Below, piece after piece: positions 25,834 to 35,162 of a stretch of DNA of 64,000 nt (the first letter of the stretch is position 1; each line of letters starts with the position of its first letter). Origin of the DNA: Solitalea agri (GTDB lineage: Bacteria > Bacteroidota > Bacteroidia > Sphingobacteriales > Sphingobacteriaceae); assembly GCF_023914155.1 (NCBI RefSeq), contig NZ_JAMWYS010000052.1, positions 1 through 64,000 on the forward strand. The letters run 5' to 3'. A model generated the notes under the pieces. The model saw only the letters and a list, made by a program, of their open reading frames with translations. It was not told where the DNA came from and made no database searches. The position numbers and the translations under genes were made by a program.

Positions 25834-26475
25834 TCAAACTGTAAAAATTAAAACCCAGAAATACTCAAGTTCAATAACTTCGATGTCTTTTGAAAATAGT
25901 TGAGCTTTCTCTCTAAGAAATTCAGCCGTTGGAAAGTTTTTCAGGATCAAATGAGTGCTTCCATCACTAAGACTTCGGGTTTGAAAAGTATTCCCTAATT
26001 CATCTGTTTTACTTACGGGAGTATTACTTCCCTCCACAAAATTATTGTCCATTAGCACAATCTTTCCTCCCTTCGCAACATTTCTACTTATTCTAGAAAT
26101 AAACTTATCGAGTTCTTGTGTTAAAATATGGCTCCAGATAAATCCACCGAAAAGTGCTTCATATTGATTTTCACTCTTAAGGGAGTAAAAGTCAGCAGTT
26201 TTAAATTGGACATTATTTTGAGTATATGTCTTTGTTTTGGCAATGTCAATTACCGTTTGGTTGATATCTGTAGCAACGATCGAACAAGCTGTTTCTGCAA
26301 TTGTTTCTGTCCAATATCCGGTACCGCATGCAATCTCTAAGATGGCCTTGTTCGTGAATAAAGTCTTTAGAAATTGTTTCGTTTTGATAAGATCTGACTG
26401 CCTTTCAGGCTTTGTATAAATACTTTCATACTCAGTTGCCCTTATTTTATAATAGTCTATCAAATTCTGGCTCAT
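25834..26475 (-). CDS. class I SAM-dependent methyltransferase
   Basis: A 213-residue Rossmann-fold methyltransferase. SAM motif I is ILEIACGTGYW at residues 45-55, followed by motif II VATDIN near 69-74 and a segment FKTADFYSL in the motif III region. The C-terminal half has KIVLMDNNFVEG, a typical motif IV-V region. The small size suggests a small-molecule or protein acceptor, but the substrate cannot be read. It ends 24 bases after the convergent GH3 gene and starts 11 bases downstream of the racemase gene, so the two are likely co-transcribed. Confidence 0.88.
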   Translation of the reverse strand: MSQNLIDYYKIRATEYESIYTKPERQSDLIKTKQFLKTLFTNKAILEIACGTGYWTETIAETACSIVATDINQTVIDIAKTKTYTQNNVQFKTADFYSLKSENQYEALFGGFIWSHILTQELDKFISRISRNVAKGGKIVLMDNNFVEGSNTPVSKTDELGNTFQTRSLSDGSTHLILKNFPTAEFLREKAQLFSKDIEVIELEYFWVLIFTV

Positions 26476-26486
26476 AGAATAAGAAC

Positions 26487-27176
26487 TTATGAGAGAATAA
26501 ACTCAACAGCTGCTGCTGAATGAATCAAAGTTGTATCAAATATTGGGACTGTTACATCCCCCTGTCTAATAATTAGAGGAATTTCGGTACAGCCTAAAAT
26601 TACACCTTCGGCACCCTGCTGAATCAGCTCATTAATTATCGAGATATATCGTTCCCTCGTTTCGGGCTTAATCACTCCCTTTCCTAATTCGTAATAAATC
26701 GTATCCTGAATAAAATCTCTATCTGCGGCAGCAGGAATAACTGCATCGATAGAGCGTTCTGCTAATTTATTTTTGAAAAAGTCGAGCTCCATAGTGAATT
26801 TCGTGCCTAGTAAGCCGACTTTATTAAGACTTGCCTGTTCAATAACCTTAGCGGTTTCGCTGGCAATATGAATTACGGGAAGATCAATGTTTTTACCGAG
26901 CTGATCAGCAATTAAATGCATGGTATTGGCGCATAACACAATTGCCTCAACTCCGCCATTTTTCATGGTTAAACATGCCTTAGTAATCATTTTTTGCGTA
27001 TTGTCCCAGTCATTATTGTCGTTGTTCTTTTTGATGTCGGCATAATTAAACGAGTAGATCAGGCATTCAGCGAAATTCAATCCTCCGAGTTTGGCATTTA
27101 CGCCCTCGTTAATCAATCGGTAGTAATCTGCTGTCGACACCCAGCTGATGCCGCCTATTAAGCCTATTTTTTTCAT
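26487..27176 (-). CDS. aspartate/glutamate racemase family protein
   Basis: A 229-residue cofactor-independent racemase. The two catalytic Cys are visible at residue 82 in VLCANTMH and residue 196 in LGCTEIPL. The N-terminus KKIGLIGGISW carries the family's glycine-rich start. The frame could begin at 27215, but the ATG at 27176 gives this canonical start. Relatives include YgeA-type broad-specificity amino-acid racemases as well as aspartate racemase, so the exact amino acid is unsettled. The product would supply D-amino acids, perhaps for the cell wall. Confidence 0.88.
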   Translation of the reverse strand: MKKIGLIGGISWVSTADYYRLINEGVNAKLGGLNFAECLIYSFNYADIKKNNDNNDWDNTQKMITKACLTMKNGGVEAIVLCANTMHLIADQLGKNIDLPVIHIASETAKVIEQASLNKVGLLGTKFTMELDFFKNKLAERSIDAVIPAAADRDFIQDTIYYELGKGVIKPETRERYISIINELIQQGAEGVILGCTEIPLIIRQGDVTVPIFDTTLIHSAAAVEFILS

Positions 27177-27256
27177 TTTGGTTTCTGTGATAACTAGTGG
27201 ATGCAAAATCGGCAATTCAAATTGAATTGCCGATTAAGTATTTGCAAGTGCTTAGA

Positions 27257-28501
27257 CTATTTCTTAAACTCCAAAACTGTTTTTCGAATAATGGAAACAC
27301 ATTCCATGAGTTGCTCATTATTCATAACTAATGGAGGAGCAAAGCGAATAATATTGCCATGAGTTGGTTTTGCCAACAATCCGTTTTCTTTCAGTTGAAC
27401 ACAAAGATCCCAAGCTGTAGAACTGTCTTCCGAATCATTAACTACTATGGCATTCAGCAGGCCTTTTCCTCTCACTAAAATTAATAAATCAGTTTCGTTG
27501 ATCAGTTTCTGCATTTCAGCACGGAAAATAACCCCAAGTTGTTCTGCGTTTTCAGCTAGCTTTTCATCGGTAACTACTTCAAGAGCGGCCATAGCAACTT
27601 TGTTGGCTAATGGGTTTCCTCCAAAAGTAGATCCATGGGTTCCCGGAGTGATCACTTGCATAATAGCATCATCACAAAATACAGCTGAAACTGGAAGAAC
27701 ACCACCTGAAATGGCTTTTCCTAAAATCAACAGATCAGGGTGAACGTTTTCGTGATCGCATGCAAGGAGCTTGCCGGTACGGGCAATGCCGGTTTGTACT
27801 TCGTCGGCAATGAACAGTACATTTTTCTCTTTACATAATGCGGCTGCTTTGCTTAAATAACCTTCATCCGGAACAAAAACACCTGCCTCACCCTGAATAG
27901 GCTCCACTAGAAAACCGGCTACATTTGGGTTTTTCAATGCTTTGGTAAGTGCCTCCAGATCATTGTAAGGAATTCGGATAAACCCTTCTGGGTATGGTCC
28001 GAAGTTTTTAGTTGAACCACTGTCGCTTGAAAAAGAAACAATAGTAGTGGTACGGCCGTGGAAGTTCTGCTCGCAAACAATAATTTGCGCCGAATTTTCA
28101 GCCACGCCTTTTACTTCGTATGCCCATTTTCTACAGATCTTAATCGCTGTTTCAACAGCCTCGGCACCTGTATTCATCGGCAGAACTTTATCATAACCAA
28201 AGTAATTGGTTACATATTTTTCATACTCGCCTAAAGTGCTGTTGTAAAATGCACGCGAAGTAAGTGTTAGTTTTTGAGCCTGTTCAACAAGGGCGTTGAT
28301 AATTTTTGGGTGACAATGTCCTTGGTTCACCGCCGAGTAGGCCGAAAGGAAGTCATAGTAACGCTTTCCGTCAACATCCCAAACGTAAACACCTTCACCT
28401 TTATCTAAAACTACGGGTAAGGGATGATAATTATGAGCTCCGTATTTGTTTTCCAGCTCTATCATTTCAGCTGAAAGCGAACCTAAAACTGTTTCTGTCA
28501 T
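27257..28501 (-). CDS. rocD: ornithine--oxo-acid aminotransferase
   Basis: A 414-residue PLP-dependent class III aminotransferase that converts ornithine to glutamate semialdehyde, joining arginine breakdown to proline and glutamate. The PLP lysine lies in [10 protein letters not shown], with the upstream cofactor motif IADEVQTG. The N-terminal [22 protein letters not shown] and the QGEAGV segment are typical of RocD. The frame extends to 28561, but a -7 box lies inside that extension, so the ATG at 28501 ([12 protein letters not shown]) is preferred. Confidence 0.93.
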   Translation of the reverse strand: MTETVLGSLSAEMIELENKYGAHNYHPLPVVLDKGEGVYVWDVDGKRYYDFLSAYSAVNQGHCHPKIINALVEQAQKLTLTSRAFYNSTLGEYEKYVTNYFGYDKVLPMNTGAEAVETAIKICRKWAYEVKGVAENSAQIIVCEQNFHGRTTTIVSFSSDSGSTKNFGPYPEGFIRIPYNDLEALTKALKNPNVAGFLVEPIQGEAGVFVPDEGYLSKAAALCKEKNVLFIADEVQTGIARTGKLLACDHENVHPDLLILGKAISGGVLPVSAVFCDDAIMQVITPGTHGSTFGGNPLANKVAMAALEVVTDEKLAENAEQLGVIFRAEMQKLINETDLLILVRGKGLLNAIVVNDSEDSSTAWDLCVQLKENGLLAKPTHGNIIRFAPPLVMNNEQLMECVSIIRKTVLEFKK

Positions 28502-28524
28502 TGTGGTATGAGTTGATGAGAACT

Positions 28525-28532
28525 CAAATATA
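28525..28532 (-). promoter_or_regulatory. -7 promoter box of rocD
   Basis: On the - strand TATATTTG matches TAnnTTTG, 23 bases before the rocD ATG at 28501. It supports the shorter start. Confidence 0.45.
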
Positions 28533-28602
28533 GCCTTATTTTTATTGAACTTTAAACCCAAAATCGGCCTGTACGATGCCCAAATGCCATAAAAACAAGG
28601 AA

Positions 28603-28621
28603 AGCCCGAAGAAATCGGGCT
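28603..28621 (-). terminator. terminator after the TerC-family gene
   Basis: agcccga and tcgggct form a perfect 7-base stem with loop agaaa. On the - strand it lies 36 bases past the stop of the TerC-family gene and is followed by a T-rich stretch. Confidence 0.65.
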
Positions 28622-28656
28622 TTAAATTATTTAAACTCATTTTTTGCTTCCTGCTA

Positions 28657-29709
28657 CTAGTTTGATAATTTCTCTTTTTTTGGAAAAATTAATGAAGCAA
28701 TAACACTAATAGCTAAAATCAGCAGTATAATTATCAGAGAATGTGAGGTATCGAATCCAATTTTATCCATAAAGTCGTGAGCCAGCATTTTTGCCCCGAT
28801 AAATATTAATAAAACGGATAAGCCGATTTTAAGATAGTGGAACTTATGAATAATGTTTACCAACAAGAAGAACATCGATCGTAATCCTAAAATTGCAAAG
28901 ATATTAGAGAAAAAAACGATGTAAGCATCTTTGGTAACGGCAAATATGGCCGGAATTGAATCAACTGCGAAGATTAGATCAGTGAATTCTATTACCAATA
29001 ACACAATGAACAATGGAGTCACCAGGTTTTTGCCATTCTTTTTTACGAAGAAGTGATTGCCCTCATAATGTGGCCAAACAGCAAAAGCGTGCTGTGCCCA
29101 ACGTACCACCGCATGATTTTGAGTGTCAATTTTCTCATCCTGGTTACGATTCTTGAACATCATCACACCAGTGTAAACCAAGAAGGCTCCGAAAATGTAA
29201 AGGATCCAACCGAATTTGGCAATCAAGGTTGCTCCCAAAAAGATGAAGATGAAACGCATAATAACTGCGCCTAAAATCCCCCAAAATAACACCCTGTGGT
29301 ATAGTTTCTTTTCAACGCCAAAGGCTGTGAAAATTAATACGATAACAAAGATATTGTCGACTGAAAGAGCGTACTCAACAACATAACCCGTAATAAATTC
29401 AAGGGAAAGGTTATGCCGGTAAACGGCTAAGCTTGCTTCAAAATCGCCCGGGATCAGTTTTATATGATGCTTATTGAGTCTTACAATCTCCTCCAAACGG
29501 GCCATGTCGGTAATCCCATGCAGTAATTCTCCCTTAAAGTAAATGACAGCATAAAAGCCTAAGGCCAATGAGATCCAAATGATGCTCATGATCAGCGCTT
29601 CTTTCAGGCTTACTTCATGGTCTTTCTTATTGAATACCCCTAAATCGAGGCTCAACATTCCGATAATAAATAGCAGGAAACTTCCGAAATAAATAAGTTC
29701 GTTCGACAT
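28657..29709 (-). CDS. TerC-family integral membrane protein
   Basis: A 350-residue inner-membrane protein with about eight helices. The family's acidic motifs inside membrane segments are present as ALSVDNIFVIVLIF and LIFAVDSIPAIFAVT. TerC/Alx/MntX-like proteins have been linked to tellurium resistance and, for several members, to manganese export. The length fits the Alx subgroup. No ter gene cluster or manganese-responsive riboswitch is visible upstream. Transport of a divalent metal is therefore a family-based guess. Confidence 0.88.
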   Translation of the reverse strand: MSNELIYFGSFLLFIIGMLSLDLGVFNKKDHEVSLKEALIMSIIWISLALGFYAVIYFKGELLHGITDMARLEEIVRLNKHHIKLIPGDFEASLAVYRHNLSLEFITGYVVEYALSVDNIFVIVLIFTAFGVEKKLYHRVLFWGILGAVIMRFIFIFLGATLIAKFGWILYIFGAFLVYTGVMMFKNRNQDEKIDTQNHAVVRWAQHAFAVWPHYEGNHFFVKKNGKNLVTPLFIVLLVIEFTDLIFAVDSIPAIFAVTKDAYIVFFSNIFAILGLRSMFFLLVNIIHKFHYLKIGLSVLLIFIGAKMLAHDFMDKIGFDTSHSLIIILLILAISVIASLIFPKKEKLSN

Positions 29710-29798
29710 GATTGTATATGGAAATGCAGAACTCCAGAAAGAGATCTGTTTTGATTGAAAAATTAATGCAGCCTTTCGGTCCTTAGAACAAAAAGGGT

Positions 29799-30770
29799 TT
29801 ATTTTTTACGTTCAGTTGTATAACGTACTAATTGTTCTAATGATAGGCGTTGTTCACTTTCAGGAAATGAATTTAATATTTCAAAAGCTTCATCCTGAAA
29901 TTTAAGCATTGTTTGTTCGGCCAATTCTAAACCTCCGGTGCTCTTTACAAACGCAATTACTTCCTGCACTTTTTCGGGCTCCTCGTTGTGGTTCTTCACC
30001 AAGTTCATGATCCGGCGCTTTTCATCTTTGTTGCAGTTTCTTAAAGCAAAAATTAAAGGCAGTGTAACTTTTTTCTCTTTAATATCAATTCCACGAGGTT
30101 TACCAACATCGTCGTAACCAAAATCAAAAAGATCGTCTTTAATTTGAAAGGCAATACCAATTTTCTCACCGAACAAACGCATCCGTTCTATTTCTTCGGC
30201 ATTGGCGCCCGAAGAGGCTGCTCCGCATGCACAACATGAAGCGATAAGTGAAGCCGTTTTTTGACGGATAACTTCAAAATAAATCTCTTCTTCAATGTCC
30301 ATCCTTCTAACTTTCTCTACTTGTAAAAGCTCTCCTTCGCTCATTTCGCGTACAGCATTGGATACAATTTCGAGTAAGTTGTAATCTTTATGTTCCACCG
30401 AAAGCAATAGGCCTTTCGATAAAAGAAAATCGCCTACCAACACCGCGATCTTGTTCTTCCATAACGCATTAATAGAAAAAAAGCCACGACGCTCGTGGGC
30501 GTCGTCCACTACGTCGTCGTGTACAAGAGAGGCTGTATGAAGTAATTCTACCAATGCCGCCCCACGATAAGTAGCCTCTGTTATTCCTCCGCATACCTTG
30601 GCCGAAAAAAATACAAACATAGGGCGCATCTGCTTACCCTTGCGTTTATAAATATAGTGGGTGATACGATCGAGCAAAGGAACGGAACTTTGCATCGACT
30701 TCTTGAATTTCTCTTCAAAAAGGTCGATTTCGGCGGCGATGGGTTTTTTAATTTCGTCTAAAGTAGGCAT
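29799..30770 (-). CDS. all-trans polyprenyl diphosphate synthase
   Basis: A 323-residue prenyltransferase that extends farnesyl diphosphate with isopentenyl diphosphate in the cytosol, normally to make the menaquinone side chain. The first Asp-rich motif DDVVDD is at residues 85-90 with the following HERRG. The second, KDDLFDFG, lies near 210. KGKQMRP near 45-50 fits the substrate-binding loop. The chain length of the product cannot be judged from the residues I can place. Its TAnnTTTG box lies far upstream, implying a long leader. Confidence 0.92.
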   Translation of the reverse strand: MPTLDEIKKPIAAEIDLFEEKFKKSMQSSVPLLDRITHYIYKRKGKQMRPMFVFFSAKVCGGITEATYRGAALVELLHTASLVHDDVVDDAHERRGFFSINALWKNKIAVLVGDFLLSKGLLLSVEHKDYNLLEIVSNAVREMSEGELLQVEKVRRMDIEEEIYFEVIRQKTASLIASCCACGAASSGANAEEIERMRLFGEKIGIAFQIKDDLFDFGYDDVGKPRGIDIKEKKVTLPLIFALRNCNKDEKRRIMNLVKNHNEEPEKVQEVIAFVKSTGGLELAEQTMLKFQDEAFEILNSFPESEQRLSLEQLVRYTTERKK

Positions 30771-30957
30771 TCACGTTCGGTTGCTTTTGGTTGAGAGGCA
30801 ACGGCTCTGCTTTTAATATTTTTTCAGAATGAGGCCGTTAACCTGGCTTTATTCATGTTTTAATTTGATCCGTGTTGATATTGGTACATAAAAAAGGATA
30901 TTCCGATTTCCGAAATATCATTATTATAATTGATCAAAGATTTCAAAACTTTCGAGC

Positions 30958-30965
30958 CAAATATA
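30958..30965 (-). promoter_or_regulatory. possible -7 box of the prenyl synthase gene
   Basis: On the - strand TATATTTG matches TAnnTTTG but is about 188 bases before the ATG. If used, it gives a long leader. Confidence 0.3.
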
Positions 30966-31043
30966 CTCATTAGCCCTTATTAAACTAATTTATCAATAAT
31001 AAATAATCAGTTTTAAACTTAATAAAAGGCATACAAACTAATC

Positions 31044-31412
31044 TTAACATCCTCCAAAGCTTAAGGTAATAATTATCAGTTCTTTTTGTTTTTGTATCTC
31101 TAACCAATTCGTTCGTCTCTCACTGTAGTTAAAGAAATTTAGTGATTTTGCATCGGTTTGACCATCACAGTAATTAAACGAATCCTTCTCTCCGTTTCTC
31201 GATAAAACCAATCCGAGCCACAATATTTACTGAATTGTTCCCTTCCTCAAAATGTAATTTATCTCCCTCTCTACTTGAACTATAAACGACTATATCTTGC
31301 TGATTATCAGAATAATTATTAACTTATAGTTGAGCAATAAATAAGAAAGTGATGCTCCATCTACTTTTGCAGACCAATCATTGCTCAATAAGCTATCGTG
31401 TCTTACTTCCAT
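31044..31412 (-). pseudogene. decayed gene with two frame breaks
   Basis: On the - strand an ATG at 31412 opens a frame (MEVRHDSLLSNDWSAKVDG, then SLSYLLLNYK). After a break near 31323 the next frame reads NNYSDNQQDIVVYSSS and then FEEGNNSVNIVARIGF to a stop at 31174. A second break near 31180 leads into FNYCDGQTDAKSLNFFNY, ending ITLSFGGC and a TAA at 31044. The three pieces join head to tail without gaps and have protein-like composition, so this is probably one lost gene of about 120 codons. I do not recognise the family. The flanking bases 30771-31043 hold only promoter-like sequence. Confidence 0.45.
31362..31369 (+). promoter_or_regulatory. -7 box before the YegP-OmpA gene
   Basis: TACTTTTG matches TAnnTTTG and lies 97 bases before the ATG at 31467. 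It overlaps the decayed gene on the other strand. Confidence 0.4.
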
Positions 31413-31466
31413 TCAACATTCCAGTTCGTTTTTCTAAATATTGGTTACTCTTAAAAAACTATAATT

Positions 31467-33206
31467 ATGCAAACGGAAGATTATCTAAATTTTAATCGCT
31501 ATCAAAACCAACCAGCCGCAGTAGAGTCTGGATTTTCATCGTTTTATGATGAAGATGCCAATAAGTATTATTTCAGTGTTTTAGATGATGACAATACCAC
31601 GGTGTTATTTATCAGTGAGGGGTATACTTCGGAGGCGGGGCGTGATAATGGTATTGCGTCGGTTGTAACAAACCGCGATTTAGATGAACGGTATATGGTT
31701 AAGTCGACGGAGGAGGGCAGGTATTACCTAAGTTTGCGAGCCGCCAATAATCAAGAGATAGCCCGAAGTAATTACTTCAGAACTCAGGCTGAAGCAATAG
31801 CCCTATTGCCTTCGGAACGAAAAAAAGTAAAGCTTGCAGCAATGGCTGCAGTTGCTAACACGAATGCAAATGATAATTATCTGGACTGCATTGCCTATGA
31901 AAATAAACCTCTAAGCAGTTTTGAAGGATTTTCCGCTTTTCAGCATGAAACAAATGGGCAGCATTATTTTGCGATGATTGATAAAACTGGCAAAGTGTTG
32001 CTTAGGAGTGAGGGCTATACAACAACACAATCTCGCGATAATGGTATTCAATCGGTGATAAAGAATAGAGAGTTGCCCGAACGTTATTCAGTACGGGACT
32101 TTACTAGTGGTAAACGGATTGTTTTTCTTTTAGCTGCAAACCATAAAGAGATAGCCAGAAGTTGCCCGATTTCTGATGAGAAAGCTTTGTTTGCGCTGTT
32201 TCCTTTGTTGGCTCCTGTTGCGCTAGGCGCTGTTGGCGGCAAAGACGATGATTATTTGGGCTGTCATGAATATACCGGTTACGAACCGGACGCCAATGGT
32301 ATTGCCCGATTTGAGAAGAATGGACAATATTATTTTGTTTGGTACGATGAGAACGGTAAGGTTTTGTTACGATCGGAAGGATTTGAAACCCAAAGCGCAC
32401 TGCAGGAAGAGCTTGACCTGGTTTTAAAACACAGGCATTCGGACAGCAGGTACGAGGCCATTGAAAAGGCTGGTTACCGGATTAGGGTTTTGAAAGATGA
32501 AAAGGGCCGAGAAATAGGTCGTTCATGTGCAGAGAAATTCGTTGTAGCTCCTCCGCCTGTTGTGGCATCTCCACCGCCTGTTGCGGCTGCGCTTCCTGCA
32601 GAGCCGGTGGCGGCATCAGGAGGCTTTAACTGGTGGTGGCTGATTATTCCACTGCTTTTATTACTCCTGTTCTTCTGGTGGAGAAGCTGTAATAAAACAC
32701 CAGAGGTCGTGCCTCCGCCTCCTCCTGTTGAAGCTCCAGTCGATACAACGAAAAGAGATACGATTGCCGAAGTGGCTCCTAAAACAGCTGAGGCCGAAGT
32801 AAGGATCAAGTCGATCTTCTTTGATTTTAACAGTACAAGTTTGCGCGCAGAGTCAGTTGCTGAATTGGACATACTGGTGAGTGTTTTAAAGAATAACCCT
32901 GATTATACAACGGTGTTAAATGCTTATGCAGATTCTAAAGGTTCGGATGTTTATAATGAAGCTTTGTCGAGGAAGAGAGCAAACGCGGCTAAGGATTATC
33001 TGGTGAGTAAGGGAATAGATGCCAAGCGTATTGCGGTATCGGTTTTTGGTAAAAAAGATCCTATTGCCAAGAATCAATTGGCCGATGGTACGGATTCAGA
33101 AGCTGGTCGTCAGTTTAATCGAAGGATTGAGATAGAAGTAAAGAATAATGCGCAAGAGGTTGAAATTGTTGAAAAGATTCAGGTGCCTGAAGACCTAAAG
33201 GAATAA
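31467..33206 (+). CDS. YegP (DUF1508)-repeat protein fused to an OmpA domain
   Basis: A 579-residue protein with three DUF1508/YegP-like repeats at about residues 14-100, 145-230 and 265-355, each with Y-Y/F-F at its start and a phrase like LRSEGYTT plus RDNGI or its counterpart. Proline-rich linkers (about 360-380 and 412-425) flank one membrane helix WWLIIPLLLLLLFFWW (387-402). A periplasmic OmpA-like peptidoglycan-binding domain lies at about 448-570 (IFFDFNSTSL, DSKGSDVYNEALSRKRA, GRQFNRRIEI). No signal peptide is visible, so the repeats would face the cytoplasm. Confidence 0.85.
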   Translation: MQTEDYLNFNRYQNQPAAVESGFSSFYDEDANKYYFSVLDDDNTTVLFISEGYTSEAGRDNGIASVVTNRDLDERYMVKSTEEGRYYLSLRAANNQEIARSNYFRTQAEAIALLPSERKKVKLAAMAAVANTNANDNYLDCIAYENKPLSSFEGFSAFQHETNGQHYFAMIDKTGKVLLRSEGYTTTQSRDNGIQSVIKNRELPERYSVRDFTSGKRIVFLLAANHKEIARSCPISDEKALFALFPLLAPVALGAVGGKDDDYLGCHEYTGYEPDANGIARFEKNGQYYFVWYDENGKVLLRSEGFETQSALQEELDLVLKHRHSDSRYEAIEKAGYRIRVLKDEKGREIGRSCAEKFVVAPPPVVASPPPVAAALPAEPVAASGGFNWWWLIIPLLLLLLFFWWRSCNKTPEVVPPPPPVEAPVDTTKRDTIAEVAPKTAEAEVRIKSIFFDFNSTSLRAESVAELDILVSVLKNNPDYTTVLNAYADSKGSDVYNEALSRKRANAAKDYLVSKGIDAKRIAVSVFGKKDPIAKNQLADGTDSEAGRQFNRRIEIEVKNNAQEVEIVEKIQVPEDLKE

Positions 33207-33245
33207 TGATTTAAGGATTTGAGATTTCCTAAGTGAAAATTGTTC

Positions 33246-33285
33246 ATTGCGAATGGTGAGTTTATATTTCCATTCGCAATTTTTT
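33246..33285 (+). terminator. terminator after the YegP-OmpA gene
   Basis: attgcgaatgg (33246-33256) pairs perfectly with ccattcgcaat (33270-33280) and is followed by a T-run. It is a strong rho-independent terminator 40 bases past the stop. Confidence 0.8.
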
Positions 33286-33334
33286 GTCAATAGTCAGCAC
33301 GAATGTTTCCTTTTATCATTTACCTTATTGCTGT

Positions 33335-34048
33335 TTAAATCTGTCGGCCTGCCTTCACGATAATTTCAGACCCTTCGGCCAACATTACAGAAAGCGGTTG
33401 TTCATTGGTTAAAGATGAAAAGGCGTTACCGTAAACGGCTCCGAAATCCACATTAATGGAGTAATCACGAATAGTATACATTTTCCATTTAGGGTGTTCC
33501 ACTCCGTATTCAGAGGTTGTAAGTGAATTTAGTTGGGTGTAGCCCCAATAATGTTCGGTAATAAACTCTTCTTCACTGCCTTCGCTTATATCGATGGCTT
33601 TATTAAGTGCCCTTATTCTGAAATTTTGCCATTGCTCTTTCTTCCAGCTGTATTCCACATGCAAATGATCGTCAATTGTTTGACAGCTATGCGACATTGG
33701 CATTGTCTCATACTTTTCACCGTAAATAGTGTTGGCAACAAAAGTCAATGCAGGTTTAGTGACAATTTCTTTAATAAAAGTTACGCCGCGTTTCCACTCT
33801 CCATTCTCTTTATAGCGAACGTAAAAACGCAGATTCACTTCTTCAAAATCGGAATGAAACGGAATTCGGAAGCCTTTTAAACGTGTGTTGACGAATTTAA
33901 AACCTACCAAGCTAACGTAACAGGTGTCGTTCCATAAGTCGAGCTCGGTTTTCTTTGGCAGAAATTTAGTAAGCAAGTTTTTGTTTACTTCGTAGTTTGC
34001 AATGGCGAGTTTTCTCCACTCTGCAGTTAAAAATGATTTTGTAGGCAT
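33335..34048 (-). CDS. DUF2071 (YqjF-like) protein
   Basis: A 237-residue soluble protein of the DUF2071 family. Recognisable segments are an N-terminal WRKLAIANYEVNKNLL, LLTKFLPKKTELDLW, the strand VSLVGFKFVNTRLKG and the conserved EVNLRFYVRY. Family members have a beta-barrel-like fold related to acetoacetate decarboxylase, but their activity is not established. It is a single gene without obvious partner. Confidence 0.82.
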   Translation of the reverse strand: MPTKSFLTAEWRKLAIANYEVNKNLLTKFLPKKTELDLWNDTCYVSLVGFKFVNTRLKGFRIPFHSDFEEVNLRFYVRYKENGEWKRGVTFIKEIVTKPALTFVANTIYGEKYETMPMSHSCQTIDDHLHVEYSWKKEQWQNFRIRALNKAIDISEGSEEEFITEHYWGYTQLNSLTTSEYGVEHPKWKMYTIRDYSINVDFGAVYGNAFSSLTNEQPLSVMLAEGSEIIVKAGRQI

Positions 34049-34121
34049 TGTGTTTTTCTGGTTTGGCTTGAAGTTACCTTTATGTTAATCATTTAATGTT
34101 CAATAAATCATTTGGTCTTTT

Positions 34122-34673
34122 TTATTGCCCTGAAGGTTCGTAATATAGCACGATGGCTCCTGAACCAAAGCTTTTTGTCTTTAAAAGTTTCAGCGTTATT
34201 CTGTCATTCATATTTTCAAACAAGGGCAAGCCGCTTCCTGCAACAACAGGGTGAATACAAAGTTGGTATTCATCAACCAAATTAAGTTTCATTAGTTGTA
34301 TAATTAAACTCCGACAGCCAATAAAAATATCTTTACCCGGCTGTTGCTTGAGTTCTAAAACTTCTTCTTTAAGGTCTTTGCTTGCCAGCCTTGCACTTTT
34401 CCAGTCTACCTTCTTTAGCGTGTGAGAAAACACAATCTTAGGAGTCCTATCCATTACCAAAGCAAAGTCATCCATTGATTTTTCACCTGAAGGATTTTCT
34501 ATCAACGTTCGCCAAAACTCCATAAGTTGGTAGGTTATCCTTCCATATAAAACAACACCTGCGTTATCTAACAGATCAGTGTAATGTTGGTGTATTTCTT
34601 CATCTGGGATTATTGCCGTATGGTCGCAAAATCCGTCAAGTGTCATATTGATTGCTGCAATTATTTTTCTCAT
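34122..34673 (-). CDS. dihydrofolate reductase-family protein (RibD C-terminal type)
   Basis: A 183-residue NADPH-binding protein of the RibD_C/DHFR fold. The N-terminus MRKIIAAINMTLDGFCDH is the typical family start, followed by VVLYGRITYQLMEFW, and later GKDIFIGCRSLIIQLM. The C-terminal HPVVAGSGLPLFEN matches the family. The key residues of true folate reductase are not all present, so it is probably a reductase of other substrates. No riboflavin gene is near. Confidence 0.88.
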   Translation of the reverse strand: MRKIIAAINMTLDGFCDHTAIIPDEEIHQHYTDLLDNAGVVLYGRITYQLMEFWRTLIENPSGEKSMDDFALVMDRTPKIVFSHTLKKVDWKSARLASKDLKEEVLELKQQPGKDIFIGCRSLIIQLMKLNLVDEYQLCIHPVVAGSGLPLFENMNDRITLKLLKTKSFGSGAIVLYYEPSGQ

Positions 34674-34879
34674 ACGATTTCGGATGAATTACTTGGAACT
34701 TGACAAGAATCGATTTATTAATCATTTCTCACAATAAAACCATTTAGACTTCTTCCTATATAAATTTCGTTTTCATTTATTGAGATTCAAAATGAGCACT
34801 GAAGGTTCAAGGTGTGGTGAAGTGGTTGTTTAGCAGGTGTCAATAATTTTTATTCCTCCGAGAATAATTAAACTTATTA

Positions 34880-35066
34880 TCAATGCTTCGCTTCAATTCC
34901 ATACCGTATTGCTGCTTCAAGTATATCAATGTTTATGTCTTTCAGTTTTTTGAACTTAATGCAATATCCAGTCACGTTCGCTTTACCGAGTTTTTCTCCA
35001 TATGCATATTAAATTAATGGTGCTTTCTACGGTCTTTCTCCAATGCCTTTGTTGCTTATAGCAAAA
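34880..35066 (-). pseudogene. DUF1801 gene remnant
   Basis: On the - strand one frame reads GEKLGKANVTGYCIKFKKL, then KDINIDILEAAIRYGIEAKH and a TGA at 34880. This is the C-terminal pattern of DUF1801 proteins (LGK..., CIxFKKL, hydrophobic helix). Continuing upstream in the same frame gives NKGIGERP and KAPLI with TAG and TAA stops between them, and no good start. It is therefore a truncated, decayed gene. The adjoining bases 34674-34879 contain nothing I can name. Confidence 0.55.
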
Positions 35067-35162
35067 TAATTTAACTTTTATTGAGGAAAATCAATAGTGT
35101 TTTCAAAATAAAAAATCAAATTTGCGGACCCAGAACCAAAGTGACCGAAATCAAAAGGAATT

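Noticed and set aside
29710-29798. Manganese-type (yybP-ykoY) riboswitch before the TerC-family gene.
   Set aside because: The gap is only 89 bases and shows no paired regions of the expected kind.
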